Origin: Streptomyces sulphureus DSM 40104
GTDB lineage: Bacteria; Actinomycetota; Actinomycetes; Streptomycetales; Streptomycetaceae
Length of the DNA: 64,000 nt
NCBI RefSeq assembly: GCF_000381025.1
Contig: NZ_KB905817.1
Span: 62,001-126,000, forward strand
Reading direction: 5' to 3'
The notes beneath the pieces are model-generated. The model searched no databases. It was not told the DNA's origin and saw only the letters and a program-made list of their open reading frames with translations. The position numbers were made by a program, and so were the translations under genes. Below, in pieces: positions 8,082 to 17,263 of this stretch. The stretch's first letter is position 1, and every line of letters begins with the position of its first letter.

Positions 8082-8831
8082 TCAGTGCATGGTGAACCCG
8101 CCGTTGACGGCGAGGACTTGGCCCGTGAGGTAGCCGGACTCCGGTCCGAGGAGGAAGGCGATGAGGCCGACGAGGTCCTCCGGCTGCTGCGGACGGGAGA
8201 TGGCCCGGTTGAGGCGGTACAGCTCGTGCCGCTCCGCCGGGACGGTCTCCGTGGCCTCGCACTCGGTGAGGCCAGGCGCGACGGCGTTGACCGCGATGCC
8301 CGCGTCCCCCGTCTCGCGTGCCATCGCACGGGTGAGGGAGATGACGGCGCCCTTGGCCGCGACGTAGTGCGCGAGCCGCGGGGAGCCGTAAAGGGCCGCG
8401 TCGGAGGCGAGGTTGACGATCCTGCCGCCGCCGGCCGCCCTCAACTGCGCCAGCAGCGCCCGTGATACGAGCCAGGGGCCGCGCGCGTTCACGGCCATCA
8501 GCCGGTCCCACTCGGCGACGTCGATCTCGTGGAACGCCTTGCCGCCCACCCCGTTGGCGAGCGCCGCGTTGTTCACGACGGCGTGCAGCGGACCGAACCG
8601 GTCGACGGCGGCGGCGAGTTCGGCCACCGACTCCGGGTCCGCGACGTCGCACCGCACGAAGTGCGCCTCGGCGCCCCGCTCACGGAGCCGCACCGCCGCC
8701 GACTCGCCTCGCTCGGCGTCGAGTTCGGCGAGGACGACGCGGTAACCGTCGTCACCGGCGCGCTCCGCCACGGCGTAACCGAGGCCGCGTCCCGCGCCGG
8801 TGACGACGACCGTCCGTGGTGTGCGCTCCAT
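8082..8831 (-). CDS. Short-chain dehydrogenase/reductase
   Basis: 249 aa, a classical SDR: TGAGRGLG (residues 11-18), NNAA (87-90), S143, and Y156-V-A-A-K160. It probably oxidises a cis-dihydrodiol or another alcohol with NAD(P)+ in the catabolic pathway. Its ATG overlaps the cupin gene stop as TGATG, so translation is likely coupled. Confidence 0.9.
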   Translation of the reverse strand: MERTPRTVVVTGAGRGLGYAVAERAGDDGYRVVLAELDAERGESAAVRLRERGAEAHFVRCDVADPESVAELAAAVDRFGPLHAVVNNAALANGVGGKAFHEIDVAEWDRLMAVNARGPWLVSRALLAQLRAAGGGRIVNLASDAALYGSPRLAHYVAAKGAVISLTRAMARETGDAGIAVNAVAPGLTECEATETVPAERHELYRLNRAISRPQQPEDLVGLIAFLLGPESGYLTGQVLAVNGGFTMH

Positions 8832-9352
8832 CAGTCGCGGGTGACGCCGTGCATCGGCGAGTGCTCGGGGTACGTCGGCACCTGGGGCTTCTGGGTGCCG
8901 ATGACGACGCAGAAGAGCGCGTCGGTGTCGCCCTCGTTCTTCAGGCTGCGCGCCACCCCGGCCGGAACGACGATCATGTCGCGGTAGCCGAGCGTGCGGT
9001 ACTCCGCCTCCTGAGAGCCGCGGTGGATGCCCACCCGCACCTTGCCCTCCAGGACGAAGAACGCCTCCTCGACGTCGTGGTGGGTGTGCTCGGGGCCCTC
9101 GGCGCCGGGCGGCAGCAGCATGTTGGAGAAGGTGAAGCCGCCCGAGGGCAGGATGTGGTTGTCGCCGTCGTGGTTGCCGGTGGCGCCGGAGCCGACGTAG
9201 CGGATCTGGGCGCGGCGGTACTGCTCACCGGCCTTCGCCTGGAAGGCGAGGGTGTCCCAGTCGGGTTCGCGGGAGTCCTTGGTGGCGATGAGCCCGTCGG
9301 TGTACTTGGCGAGGTCGCCGCCGTTCTCGTACTCGGTGGTGGTGATGGGCAC
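8831..9352 (-). CDS. Cupin-domain protein
   Basis: 173 aa. Cupin motif 1 is G-P-E-H89-T-H91-x3/4-E (PGAEGPEHTHHDVEEAFFVLEG). In motif 2 (GYRDMIVVPAGVARSLKN) the usual metal-binding histidine is replaced by R135, so any metal site would be two His plus Glu only. It could be a small dioxygenase or isomerase, or a ligand-binding protein. ATG at 9352 follows GAAGGAGC. It is a member of the catabolic operon. Confidence 0.8.
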   Translation of the reverse strand: MPITTTEYENGGDLAKYTDGLIATKDSREPDWDTLAFQAKAGEQYRRAQIRYVGSGATGNHDGDNHILPSGGFTFSNMLLPPGAEGPEHTHHDVEEAFFVLEGKVRVGIHRGSQEAEYRTLGYRDMIVVPAGVARSLKNEGDTDALFCVVIGTQKPQVPTYPEHSPMHGVTRD

Positions 9353-9397
9353 GTGATGCTCCTTCTCTTGGTGGTCGGTTGCTCGGGCGCGGCCTTC

Positions 9398-10273
9398 TCA
9401 GGGACCGGTTCCGGGCTTCGGCATGCCGCTGAACTCGGGGATGAGCGCCGCGATCCGCAGGTGGGAGAGGACCCAGTCGTTGAAGGCTCCGGGCCGCTCC
9501 TGGTTGGCGAGGTGCCCTGCGCCGTTGACGACGACGTACGCGGACTTGTGGACGGAGCCCGCGATCCGCTGGCTCGCCCCGGGCCCCGTGACCCGGTCCT
9601 CGGAGCCGCACAGCACCAGCACGGGCACGGTGAGGGCGCCGATCTCGCCGCTGAGGTCGGTCGCCGCCATCGACTCCGCCGCGTACGCGTAGCCAGGCAG
9701 CCGGACCGACTCGGCCATGGTGTCGACGACGTGCTGCACCAGCTCGGCCGGAGCCCCGTCGGAGAGCAGCCGGGGCGCGCGCTGCTCCGCGAACGCCCTC
9801 GGCCCCAACTCTTCCAGCTGCGCGACTCGTTGACGCATCCCCTCGGTCTGCGCCGGCTCCGCACCGGAGCCGACGGAGCTGTCCGCGACGACCAGTCCGT
9901 CGACCAACTCCGGGTGACGCAGGGCGAGTCGCTGGGCCACGACGCCGCCCCAGGAGACCCCGAGGACGTGTGCAGAGGCCGCGCGTGAGGCGATGAGCGC
10001 CGCCGCGGTGTCGGCGAACCCGTCGAGGTCCAGGGGGACTTGCGGATCGGCGGAGCGCGCGTAGCCGGGAGCGTCCCAGGCGACGACGCGCATCCGGTCG
10101 CCGAACGCCTCCGACTGCGGGGCGAACGAGGCCGAGGAGGAGCCGATGCCGTGCAGGCAGAGCAGCAGCGGGCCTTCGTCTCCCGACTCCTCCAGATGGA
10201 GCCGCGCGATGTCGTAGGGCGCGCTGCTCCGCACCGCCGAACCGTCCAACGTGCCGTCCTCCTCCGCGTTCAC
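9398..10273 (-). CDS. Alpha/beta hydrolase
   Basis: 291 aa. The triad is S107 in GVSWGG, D226 in GSEDR and H254 in GAGHLANQE. The oxyanion-hole segment is LHGIGSS (residues 40-46). The fold and size match MhpC/BphD-type C-C hydrolases and 3-oxoadipate enol-lactonases. Next to an extradiol-type dioxygenase, hydrolysis of a ring-cleavage product is a reasonable guess. GTG at 10273 overlaps the previous stop as GTGA. Confidence 0.85.
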   Translation of the reverse strand: MNAEEDGTLDGSAVRSSAPYDIARLHLEESGDEGPLLLCLHGIGSSSASFAPQSEAFGDRMRVVAWDAPGYARSADPQVPLDLDGFADTAAALIASRAASAHVLGVSWGGVVAQRLALRHPELVDGLVVADSSVGSGAEPAQTEGMRQRVAQLEELGPRAFAEQRAPRLLSDGAPAELVQHVVDTMAESVRLPGYAYAAESMAATDLSGEIGALTVPVLVLCGSEDRVTGPGASQRIAGSVHKSAYVVVNGAGHLANQERPGAFNDWVLSHLRIAALIPEFSGMPKPGTGP

Positions 10274-11109
10274 AGGACCCTCCCCCCGCCGCCCGCGAGC
10301 ACCCCGAGGCTGCGCAGCACGGCGTACGGGACGACGCTGCTCGTCGCGGGGTTGTCGCGGTCGGGTTCGTGCTCCACTTCGAAGCGGTAGCGGCCCATCG
10401 GGCCCGCCGCCTCGATGACGTGTCTCGTGCGCACGGCGCCCGGGTCGGCGACGACGCGCACCCGCACCTGCTCCGGGTCGCCCACGGCGACGGCGACGGT
10501 CGCGGCCACGTTGGTCGACTTGGGGAACTTCGCCGGCACGTCGAGCGCCGTGCCGCGCATCAACTCGACGGGGCCCGTCGCGTCGGCGAGCCGTGCGGTC
10601 AACTCCGCGTCCATCCAGGGCTGTCGAAGAGTTTCGGGGAGCTTCGTCGTGGTCAGCTCGAGGTGCTCCAGCGGGCCGAGCGCCGTCACCGCCTGAAGCA
10701 GGTCGAGTCCGCCGACGGCGCCCGCGGTGAAGTGCACGCGTCCGGGCCCGGCCCGCCGCAGCCGCTCGGTGAGCGCGCGGTCCGTCAGCGCACCCGTGGA
10801 GACGACGAGCAGGTCGGCGCCCGAGCGCAGGATGCGTTCCCCCCACTCGCGGACCACGGCCTGCCCCGCCGCCTCGACGAGGAGATCGCACTCCTCCAAA
10901 GCCTCGGCGAAGGGGAGTTGGGGCACCGGGAGCGTCTCGCCGCGCGGCCTGTTGTCGACGACGCAGGCCAACTCCGCGCCGGGCACCTTCCCTTCGGAGA
11001 GCGCCCGGCCCACCACCCGTCCGATGGCTCCCCAGCCGATGAGCCCCACGCGCCGCACGTGCCGCACACCGGCCCGCCCGGCGCCCTCGGCGGCCTCCAG
11101 GACACTCAT
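10270..11109 (-). CDS. Aspartate-dehydrogenase-like oxidoreductase
   Basis: 279 aa. A Rossmann domain (VGLIGWGAIGRVVG near residue 21) is followed by the DUF108/AspDH C-terminal domain with GAVGGLDLLQAV, TTTKLPETL and FPKSTNVAATVAVA. The family includes L-aspartate dehydrogenase, which interconverts an amino acid and an imino/oxo acid with NAD(P). No nadA or nadC lies near, so a role in NAD synthesis is unlikely. Here it may deaminate or reduce an intermediate of the catabolic pathway. It overlaps both neighbours (ATGA upstream, GTGA downstream). Confidence 0.8.
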   Translation of the reverse strand: MSVLEAAEGAGRAGVRHVRRVGLIGWGAIGRVVGRALSEGKVPGAELACVVDNRPRGETLPVPQLPFAEALEECDLLVEAAGQAVVREWGERILRSGADLLVVSTGALTDRALTERLRRAGPGRVHFTAGAVGGLDLLQAVTALGPLEHLELTTTKLPETLRQPWMDAELTARLADATGPVELMRGTALDVPAKFPKSTNVAATVAVAVGDPEQVRVRVVADPGAVRTRHVIEAAGPMGRYRFEVEHEPDRDNPATSSVVPYAVLRSLGVLAGGGGRVL

Positions 11110-12077
11110 GCCCGCACCCCCGAACGCCCGCCGAGCGCCGACGAATCGACGCCGTCCGCGAGCGGCCCCGGGTCGGGAGAGCCCGCCATGTGCGAGCGGA
11201 TCTCGGGCGACGGTGGCCCCGCCGTGCCCCACAGGTCGGAGAGCTCGGGCGTGCGCCGCCAGACGCGGCAGATCCAGGTGTCCTCGACGATCTGCGCAAC
11301 GTCCGAGGTGTATTCGCAGACGAGCCCCGACGGATCGGTGAAGTACGAGAAGGTGTTGTTGCCCGGACCGTGCCGCCCCGGGCCCCACTTCGGCACCACG
11401 CCGTGGTGGCGGAGGCGTCCGAGGCCGCGCATGAAGTGGTCGACCGAACTCATCTCGTACGCCACGTGGTTGAGCGACGCCCACTCCGCCTGGTTGAAGG
11501 CGATGGAGTGGTGGTCGGCGTTGCACCTCAGGAACGCCATCTGGTGCTCGGACCAGTCCGAGACGCGCATCCCCAGGACATCGCGGTAGAAGGCGACGGA
11601 GGCGTCGATGTCGGCCGTGTTGAGGACGGTGTGCGTGACGCCGACGGGCAGCGCCTCCTCGCGCCCGCGCGGCGGAACGGCCCAGGTCTCGGCGCTCAGT
11701 TCGATGAGCCGGCCCTCCGGGTCGGCGAACCGCAGTCCGTACCCGCCGCCCACCTGGTCGAGCGGTCCGGGCCCGGTCACCGGGACGATGCCGCGCGAGA
11801 GGAGGCGCCGCGCGGCCTCGTCCACCTCGGCGGGGGTGGCGACGGCGAAGCTGATCCGGCCGAGCGCGGTGCGGTCGGCCTCGGTGAGCTGGAGGATGTG
11901 GTGCTGCTCGTTGGTGCCGCGCAGCCAGCTCGCCCCCCGCTCGGTCTCGACGACCTCCAGGCCCCACACTTCCGAGTAGAAGTCGGCGGCGGCGCCGAAC
12001 TGCGTGGTGCGCAGTTCGACGGAGCGCAGGGCGCGCAGCCGGGCCACCGGTGCGCTGGGTGCGGCGGGTTGCTCCAT
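11106..12077 (-). CDS. VOC-family (type I extradiol-type) dioxygenase
   Basis: 323 aa with two glyoxalase-fold repeats (about residues 15-130 and 145-260). H149, H204 and E255 occupy the positions of the 2-His-1-carboxylate iron site of BphC-type 2,3-dihydroxybiphenyl dioxygenases, and the spacing is close to that family. It should cleave a catechol or related ring next to the hydroxyls. A tail of about 55 residues after the domain is unusual. ATG at 12077 follows GGGAGAG. The stop overlaps the next start as ATGA. Confidence 0.85.
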   Translation of the reverse strand: MEQPAAPSAPVARLRALRSVELRTTQFGAAADFYSEVWGLEVVETERGASWLRGTNEQHHILQLTEADRTALGRISFAVATPAEVDEAARRLLSRGIVPVTGPGPLDQVGGGYGLRFADPEGRLIELSAETWAVPPRGREEALPVGVTHTVLNTADIDASVAFYRDVLGMRVSDWSEHQMAFLRCNADHHSIAFNQAEWASLNHVAYEMSSVDHFMRGLGRLRHHGVVPKWGPGRHGPGNNTFSYFTDPSGLVCEYTSDVAQIVEDTWICRVWRRTPELSDLWGTAGPPSPEIRSHMAGSPDPGPLADGVDSSALGGRSGVRA

Positions 12078-12129
12078 TGCTCTCTCCCACTTCACGTGTC
12101 TCACGGGCTCTTGGCTCGGCGGTTTCCGG

Positions 12130-13617
12130 CTACCGCGCCCAGGGGAGCGGTGAGTCGTCGGTGCCCCAATAGAGGGCCTTCTGGCGCTGGTAGGCCCGGA
12201 CGGCGTCGCGGCCCTTGTCCCTGCCGAGGCCGCTCTCCTTCATGCCGCCGAACGGCGTGGCGATGCTGAACTGCTTGTAGGTGTTGATCCACACCGTCCC
12301 CGCCTCCATCCGGCGGGCCACCCGCCACGCCCTCCGCGCGTCCCGCGTCCACAGGCCGCAGGCGAGGCCGTACACGGTGTCGTTGGCCTGGGCGACGAGA
12401 TCGTCCTCGTCGTCGAAGGGGAGGGCGACGAGGACGGGCCCGAAGATCTCCTCCTGGCAGGTGCGGGCCGAGTTGGGGAGGCCGTCGAGGACGGTCGGCA
12501 GGTAGTACGCGCCGTCCTCGTACCGCGGCCCCTCCGGGACGCCGCCGCCGCAGAGCACCCTGGCCCCCTCCGAGCGCGCGAGGTCGACGTACGCGGCGAC
12601 GGCGTCCCGGTGCCTGCGGTGCACGAGCGGGGCGACCTGCGTCGCGGGGTCGGTGCCCGGGCCGATCCGCAACTTCCGGGTGCGCTCGACGAGTTCGCCG
12701 AGGAACTCGTCGTAGAGCGACCGCGCGACGAAGAGCCGCGAACCGGCCACGCACGCCTGCCCGGACGAGGAGAAGATGCCGTACTCCACGCCGGCGAGGG
12801 CCTGTTCCACGTCGGCGTCGTCGAAGACGACGGTCGGCGACTTGCCGCCGAGCTCCAGCGTCACCGGCATGACCTTCTCCGCTGCCGCGTGCCCGATGGC
12901 CCGCCCGGTGCGGGTGCCGCCGGTGAACGACACCTTCCCCACCCTGGGGTGCCGCACGAGCGCGTCGCCGATGACGCGGCCGGGCCCGGGGAGGACCGAG
13001 AGCAACCCGGCCGGGAGGCCCTGCTCGGCGAGCGCGGTGGTGATCAGGCGCCCCAGCGCGAGCGAGACGAGCGGCGTCCACTCGGCGGGCTTGAGGACGA
13101 CGGCGTTCCCCGCCGCGAGCGCCGGCGCGATCTTCTGCGCGTCGCTGGCGATCGGCGAGTTCCACGGGGTGACGGCGCCGACGACGCCGTAGGGCTCGTA
13201 GACGTTCAGCGTCACGTAGGCCCCGCGGGAGGGCGTCACCTCGGCCTCGGCGGTCTCGACCGCCGCGCCCATGTAGCGGAAGGTGCCCGCCGCGCTGTGC
13301 ACGAGGGCGCCGGTCTCGGCGAGGGTCTTGCCCGTGTCGGCGGTCTGGAGCGCGGCGAGGTGCGCCGCGTTCTCCTCGACCAGGTCGCCGATGCGGCGGA
13401 GCAACGCGGCCCGGTGGTGCGGGAGTTGGTCGCGCCACACGGGTTCGGCCGCGGCGCGGGCGCCGCCCTCGGCGGCCTCCTCGATCTGCGCGGCGGTCGC
13501 GGCGTGGACGGTGGTGAGGACTCGGCCGTCCGACGGGTCGACCGTCTCGATCGGCGCTCCTGCTCCGCGCCGCCACTCCCCCGCGATGAGCACTTCGTCC
13601 GCGGGGAGTTGCACCAT
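12130..13617 (-). CDS. Aldehyde dehydrogenase
   Basis: 495 aa, the usual family length. Catalytic C289 (SSGQACVAG), general base E255 (LELGGKSP), N153 (PWNSP) and K176 (LKPAEW) are all present. It probably oxidises a semialdehyde from ring cleavage to the acid with NAD+, as 2-hydroxymuconic or 2-aminomuconic semialdehyde dehydrogenases do. ATG at 13617 is preceded by GGAGG. It is the first gene of the operon, and the palindromic operator candidate lies 64 bp upstream. Confidence 0.9.
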   Translation of the reverse strand: MVQLPADEVLIAGEWRRGAGAPIETVDPSDGRVLTTVHAATAAQIEEAAEGGARAAAEPVWRDQLPHHRAALLRRIGDLVEENAAHLAALQTADTGKTLAETGALVHSAAGTFRYMGAAVETAEAEVTPSRGAYVTLNVYEPYGVVGAVTPWNSPIASDAQKIAPALAAGNAVVLKPAEWTPLVSLALGRLITTALAEQGLPAGLLSVLPGPGRVIGDALVRHPRVGKVSFTGGTRTGRAIGHAAAEKVMPVTLELGGKSPTVVFDDADVEQALAGVEYGIFSSSGQACVAGSRLFVARSLYDEFLGELVERTRKLRIGPGTDPATQVAPLVHRRHRDAVAAYVDLARSEGARVLCGGGVPEGPRYEDGAYYLPTVLDGLPNSARTCQEEIFGPVLVALPFDDEDDLVAQANDTVYGLACGLWTRDARRAWRVARRMEAGTVWINTYKQFSIATPFGGMKESGLGRDKGRDAVRAYQRQKALYWGTDDSPLPWAR

Positions 13618-14316
13618 CGTTGGCCTCCTGCCGGCCGGTCGCCGGGCCGCGTGCGGCCCGTTTTCGAGCAAGTGCCAAAAATCTAAGGGCTTAGATAGTT
13701 CCCGTGCAAGCCCCCTAGGAGGAAAACTGCCGCAGCTCGCCAGTGGCGCGTCCGGGGCGGGAGCCCCGTCGTCGGGCACGCGAAACGCCTGCCGCCGGGC
13801 GGTGGCCCGTGGCCGAGGGGCTGGGACGCCCTGGGCGTGGCCCGGCGGTCCGTTCGCCGGCGGGTGGGCGGTTCGGGCGAGGAGGCGGCGCCGAGCATGC
13901 GCCCTCGTCGGCCAGTCCGGGGAGCGGAGGTCAGGCGTATCGGACGGCGCTCGGTGTCGAGCTGATCGCGGCGGCCGATCCGTTCGCGCGCAAGCGCGGC
14001 CGGTGCCGGAGTGCCGTTGCGAGGGGTGGCCCATGGAGAGGCCGGGCGCAACCCGGGCGTCGAGTCGTTGACTGTCGGACCCGGGCGCGAGAGCAGCGGT
14101 CAACCAGACCGGACCGCAACGGAGTTCGCCGCGCACCGACCTCGCCGCTCACGGCTGCCGGCAATCGACCGGAGCCGAGGCACCGCCCAACCGACGTAGC
14201 GCTCACCGCAGTTCACCTCAGGCCCGCCCGAGTGGGATCACCGAAGACGACGCGGTGCGCAGCAGTCGCGCAGAATCATCGACGACAACCGGGGGCGGCC
14301 GGCACGCGCACCCGCG
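13618..14316. other. Long intergenic region upstream of the catabolic operon
   Basis: About 700 bp between the aldehyde dehydrogenase start and the end of the RpiR gene. It contains the operator candidate at 13681-13696. Short GC-rich reading frames exist on both strands, but none has a ribosome binding site plus a recognisable protein. I see nothing else. Confidence 0.6.
13681..13696. promoter_or_regulatory. Putative MarR operator, site B (perfect palindrome)
   Basis: ATCTAAGGGCTTAGAT is a perfect 7-bp inverted repeat around a GG centre, 64 bp upstream of the aldehyde dehydrogenase ATG. It is AT-rich in a very GC-rich region. Related sites occur before marR and before coxM. Its size and symmetry fit MarR operators. 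Confidence 0.75.
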
Positions 14317-15153
14317 TCACTCCGCGAAGAGCCCCCGCTCCGCCGCGCTCGCGTCGAACTCTTCCAACCGCGCCTGCGCGTCGGGAAGTTCGTCGCACAT
14401 CGCCTCCAGCAGCACCCGGCCGAGAAGCATCGGCCCGCACGCGGTGTCGAAGGAGAGGCCCGTGCCGACGTCCGCGGGGAGCAGCAGGTCGTCCGGGTGC
14501 GCGACCGGCGCGAAGGCGCTGTCCGCGACCGTGACGATCCGCAGCCCCGCGCTCCGTGCGTGCTCCAACGCGCCCACCACCTCCACCGGATGGCGCGGCA
14601 GCGCGAAGCACAGCAGCGCCTCGGCACCGGCCCGGACGCTCGCGTCGAGCCGGTCGCGGAGCATCGAGCCGCCCTCGGTGAGCGGGCGGACGTCGGGGTG
14701 GACCTTGGCCGCGAAGTACGAGAAGCCGCTCGCCTGCGCGGCGGCGGCACGCAGCCCGAGCACGGGCAGCGGCCGTGAACCGGCGAGGAGCCGCGCCGCA
14801 CGCACCACGGGCGCCGGCTCCGCGAGGAGTGCGGCGAGACGGCGGAGGTTGGCGATCTCGGCCTGCACCGCCTGCTGGTACTCGCCGAGCGGAGCCCCCT
14901 CGTCCGTCTCGGCCCCGTCCGGCGCCGACTCGCGGAGGTACCGGCGGAGCGCCGGGTAGCCGTCGAAGCCTAGCGCCACGGCGAAGCGGGTCACCGACGG
15001 CTGGCTGACACCGGCGAGTTCGGCGAGCTCGACGCTGGAGAGGAACGGCGCCTCGGCCGCGCGCCGCACCAGGCTGTGCGCGATGCGGCGCTGCGTCGGG
15101 GTCAGCCTGCGCCCCTCGAAGAGCCGCTGAAGCCGCGCACTGGGGCTCGCCAT
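14317..15153 (-). CDS. MurR/RpiR family transcriptional regulator
   Basis: 278 aa. An N-terminal RpiR helix-turn-helix (LTPTQRRIAHSLVRRA, then ELAELAGVSQPSVTRFAVAL, residues 17-62) is followed by a SIS sugar-phosphate-binding domain (about 115-265). Family members sense phosphosugars or other small metabolites. ATG at 15153. No sugar genes are adjacent, and the only nearby operon is the catabolic one 700 bp downstream, so its targets are unclear. Confidence 0.9.
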   Translation of the reverse strand: MASPSARLQRLFEGRRLTPTQRRIAHSLVRRAAEAPFLSSVELAELAGVSQPSVTRFAVALGFDGYPALRRYLRESAPDGAETDEGAPLGEYQQAVQAEIANLRRLAALLAEPAPVVRAARLLAGSRPLPVLGLRAAAAQASGFSYFAAKVHPDVRPLTEGGSMLRDRLDASVRAGAEALLCFALPRHPVEVVGALEHARSAGLRIVTVADSAFAPVAHPDDLLLPADVGTGLSFDTACGPMLLGRVLLEAMCDELPDAQARLEEFDASAAERGLFAE

Positions 15154-15300
15154 CCCGTCTCTCCTCCCGTGCCTCGGCGGCCCGCGCCGCAGGCCCGTTC
15201 CGCCGACTCTACGGGCGCCGGCGCGCGCCGTCTCCAGCCAGCCCCGATCCGGGGGCTAGCCCCACTGCGCCCCCGGGGCCGGCGCCGTACCGTACCCGGC

Positions 15301-15744
15301 ATGAACGCTGGCGATTCCGACCTGAAGCGCGACATCGACGCCGCCATCGGGACCCGCAAGGAACTGGGCCCCGAGTACGAGACGGCCCTCGTCGAGTCCT
15401 TCCTGGAAAAGATGGAGGAGCGGTTCGACTCCGTCGTCGACAAGCGCGTGCGGCGGCAGTTGGCCGAGCAACAGATGGTCGTCGCACGCGGGGACACGCG
15501 CCCGCGCCGCACCCAGCAGCACTCCTCCGGGCTCCCCGACGGCCTCGGCGCACGGCTCGGCCTCGCCGTCGTCTCCCTCGTCCTCGCCGTACCGCTCTCC
15601 GCGATCGCGGTGGCCAACGCGGGGCTCGCCGGGCTCCTCACCTGCTGGGGCGGCATCGTCGCCGTCAACGCGGTACAGGCGAGCCGCTCGTGGTTCCCAC
15701 CACCGAAGGACCGACGCAAGGACCTTGGCGACGACGGCAGTTGA
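15301..15744 (+). CDS. Conserved small membrane protein
   Basis: 147 aa. The N-terminal half is charged and probably helical (residues 1-75, ESFLEKMEERFDSVVDKRVR). Two hydrophobic segments follow near residues 82-103 and 105-120, then a basic tail. It resembles a streptomycete integral membrane protein of unknown role. It is divergent from the RpiR gene. Confidence 0.75.
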   Translation: MNAGDSDLKRDIDAAIGTRKELGPEYETALVESFLEKMEERFDSVVDKRVRRQLAEQQMVVARGDTRPRRTQQHSSGLPDGLGARLGLAVVSLVLAVPLSAIAVANAGLAGLLTCWGGIVAVNAVQASRSWFPPPKDRRKDLGDDGS

Positions 15745-16099
15745 ATCTTCGCCGGCGGAACGTCCCGCGGAGCCCGGCGGTCGACGTGACAAGGCGGGGA
15801 CCGCCGCACCCCGGTACGCGTACCAGGGGCGGGACGACGACGGCCCCCGCCGGACGCGCACCGGGTCAGGACCGGCCGCGCCTGGGCGTCGGTGGAGGTC
15901 CGGGAGCCGCTCCGGAGGTCCGCTGACGCCGATGGACTCCACTCTGGGGTATGCGTGTTAACCGGGGTTTTCGGCGTGGTGACAGTTGGATCGAGACCTG
16001 GCGCCCCGGCGCGGCGGACGCCGTCCCGCCGGCTGCGAGGGTCCCTAGCGCAGGGCCCCGTGCTGCTCGCGAGCTGTAGGGCGTGCGGTGTCCTCCCCG
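15745..16099. other. Intergenic region, nothing recognised
   Basis: About 355 bp between convergent genes (the small membrane protein and the DUF819 protein). No supported gene, RNA or strong hairpin was seen. Confidence 0.5.
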
Positions 16100-17263
16100 T
16101 CAGAGCGCCGACAGGATCTGGACGGTCGTCAGCCCGGTGAACGTACCGATGAAGGAACCGATGAGGGCGAACAGCACCCCGACCGGCACCAGTTGACGGT
16201 TGAACGCACTGGCCACCACGGGGGCCGAGGCGATGCCACCGACGTTGGCGGTACTGGCCACGGCCAGGCTGAACAGCTCGACGCGGGCGAGCCTCGCGTA
16301 CACCGCCAGGATGCCGAGGTGCACCAGCAGAACCACCGCACCCGCCGCCAGATAGAGCGGCGCCTCGGCGAGCGAACTGAAGTCGGACTCGGAGGCGATG
16401 ATGCCGACGATGACGTACAGCATCACCACTGCGAGCTCGGAGGAGCCGGCGGTCCTGCCGAGCGGCGTGGAGGCGATGACCAGCCCGAGCACGCTGACGA
16501 AGAGGATCGCCCAAGTGGTGCTGTTGACGACCGCCCCGAGTTCGGGCAGTTGGCCGCCGAGCCAGGTGGCCAGGGCGGAGACGAAGAGGCTGCCACCGAT
16601 CAGAGCCATGAGCGACGCCAGGTCGATCGGGGCCTTCTGCGCCCCGTCCTTCTCCGCGTCGGCACCGGTCCGGGCGTCGAGGTAGGTGGTGTCGGCCCGC
16701 GTCCAGCGGTTGAAGCGATCGGAGAAGCTGACGGAGCCGAACATCAGCAGCAGCCACAGCGAGTACAGCACGGTGTCCACGATGAGCACGTAGCCGAAGA
16801 TGCGTTCCGGCGCGTGCACGATCCCCTGCACCGCCACCATGTTCGCGGACCCGCCCGTCCACGACCCGGCGAGCGCGCCCAGCGCCTTGTGCGCCTCGGG
16901 GTGCAGCCAGACCTGGAAGATCAGGTAGGTGACGACGAACCCGACGACGATGCCGAGCGACGCGACGAAGAACGTCAGCAGCAACTTGGGGCCCAGCTTG
17001 ATGATCTGCCGCAGGTCGCACTGGAAGAGGAGCAGCAGGATCATCGCCGGCAGAAGGGCGTCCTGGACGGCGGTGCCGGTCGCCTCCACCGACTCGGAGT
17101 CGCCGAAGACGCCGACGGTGTTCAGCAGCGCCGCGCCCAGGTACAGCAGCACGAAGCCCGGTACGTACCTGAAGACGCGGTAGCTGCGCCGCTGCGTCAG
17201 ATAGACGATGCACGCGGCCAGGGCCAGCAGAACGCCGAGGTAGAGAAAACCGTCGGTGATCAT
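16100..17263 (-). CDS. DUF819 family integral membrane protein
   Basis: 387 aa with about ten to twelve hydrophobic segments throughout. Conserved-looking stretches include GALAGSWTGGSANMVAVQ (about residue 130) and VASTANVGGIASAPVVA (about 335), two glycine/serine-rich half-helices that suggest an inverted-repeat transporter fold. The family (YjcL-like) is predicted to be a membrane transporter, with no established substrate that I can cite. ATG at 17263. Confidence 0.8.
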   Translation of the reverse strand: MITDGFLYLGVLLALAACIVYLTQRRSYRVFRYVPGFVLLYLGAALLNTVGVFGDSESVEATGTAVQDALLPAMILLLLFQCDLRQIIKLGPKLLLTFFVASLGIVVGFVVTYLIFQVWLHPEAHKALGALAGSWTGGSANMVAVQGIVHAPERIFGYVLIVDTVLYSLWLLLMFGSVSFSDRFNRWTRADTTYLDARTGADAEKDGAQKAPIDLASLMALIGGSLFVSALATWLGGQLPELGAVVNSTTWAILFVSVLGLVIASTPLGRTAGSSELAVVMLYVIVGIIASESDFSSLAEAPLYLAAGAVVLLVHLGILAVYARLARVELFSLAVASTANVGGIASAPVVASAFNRQLVPVGVLFALIGSFIGTFTGLTTVQILSAL

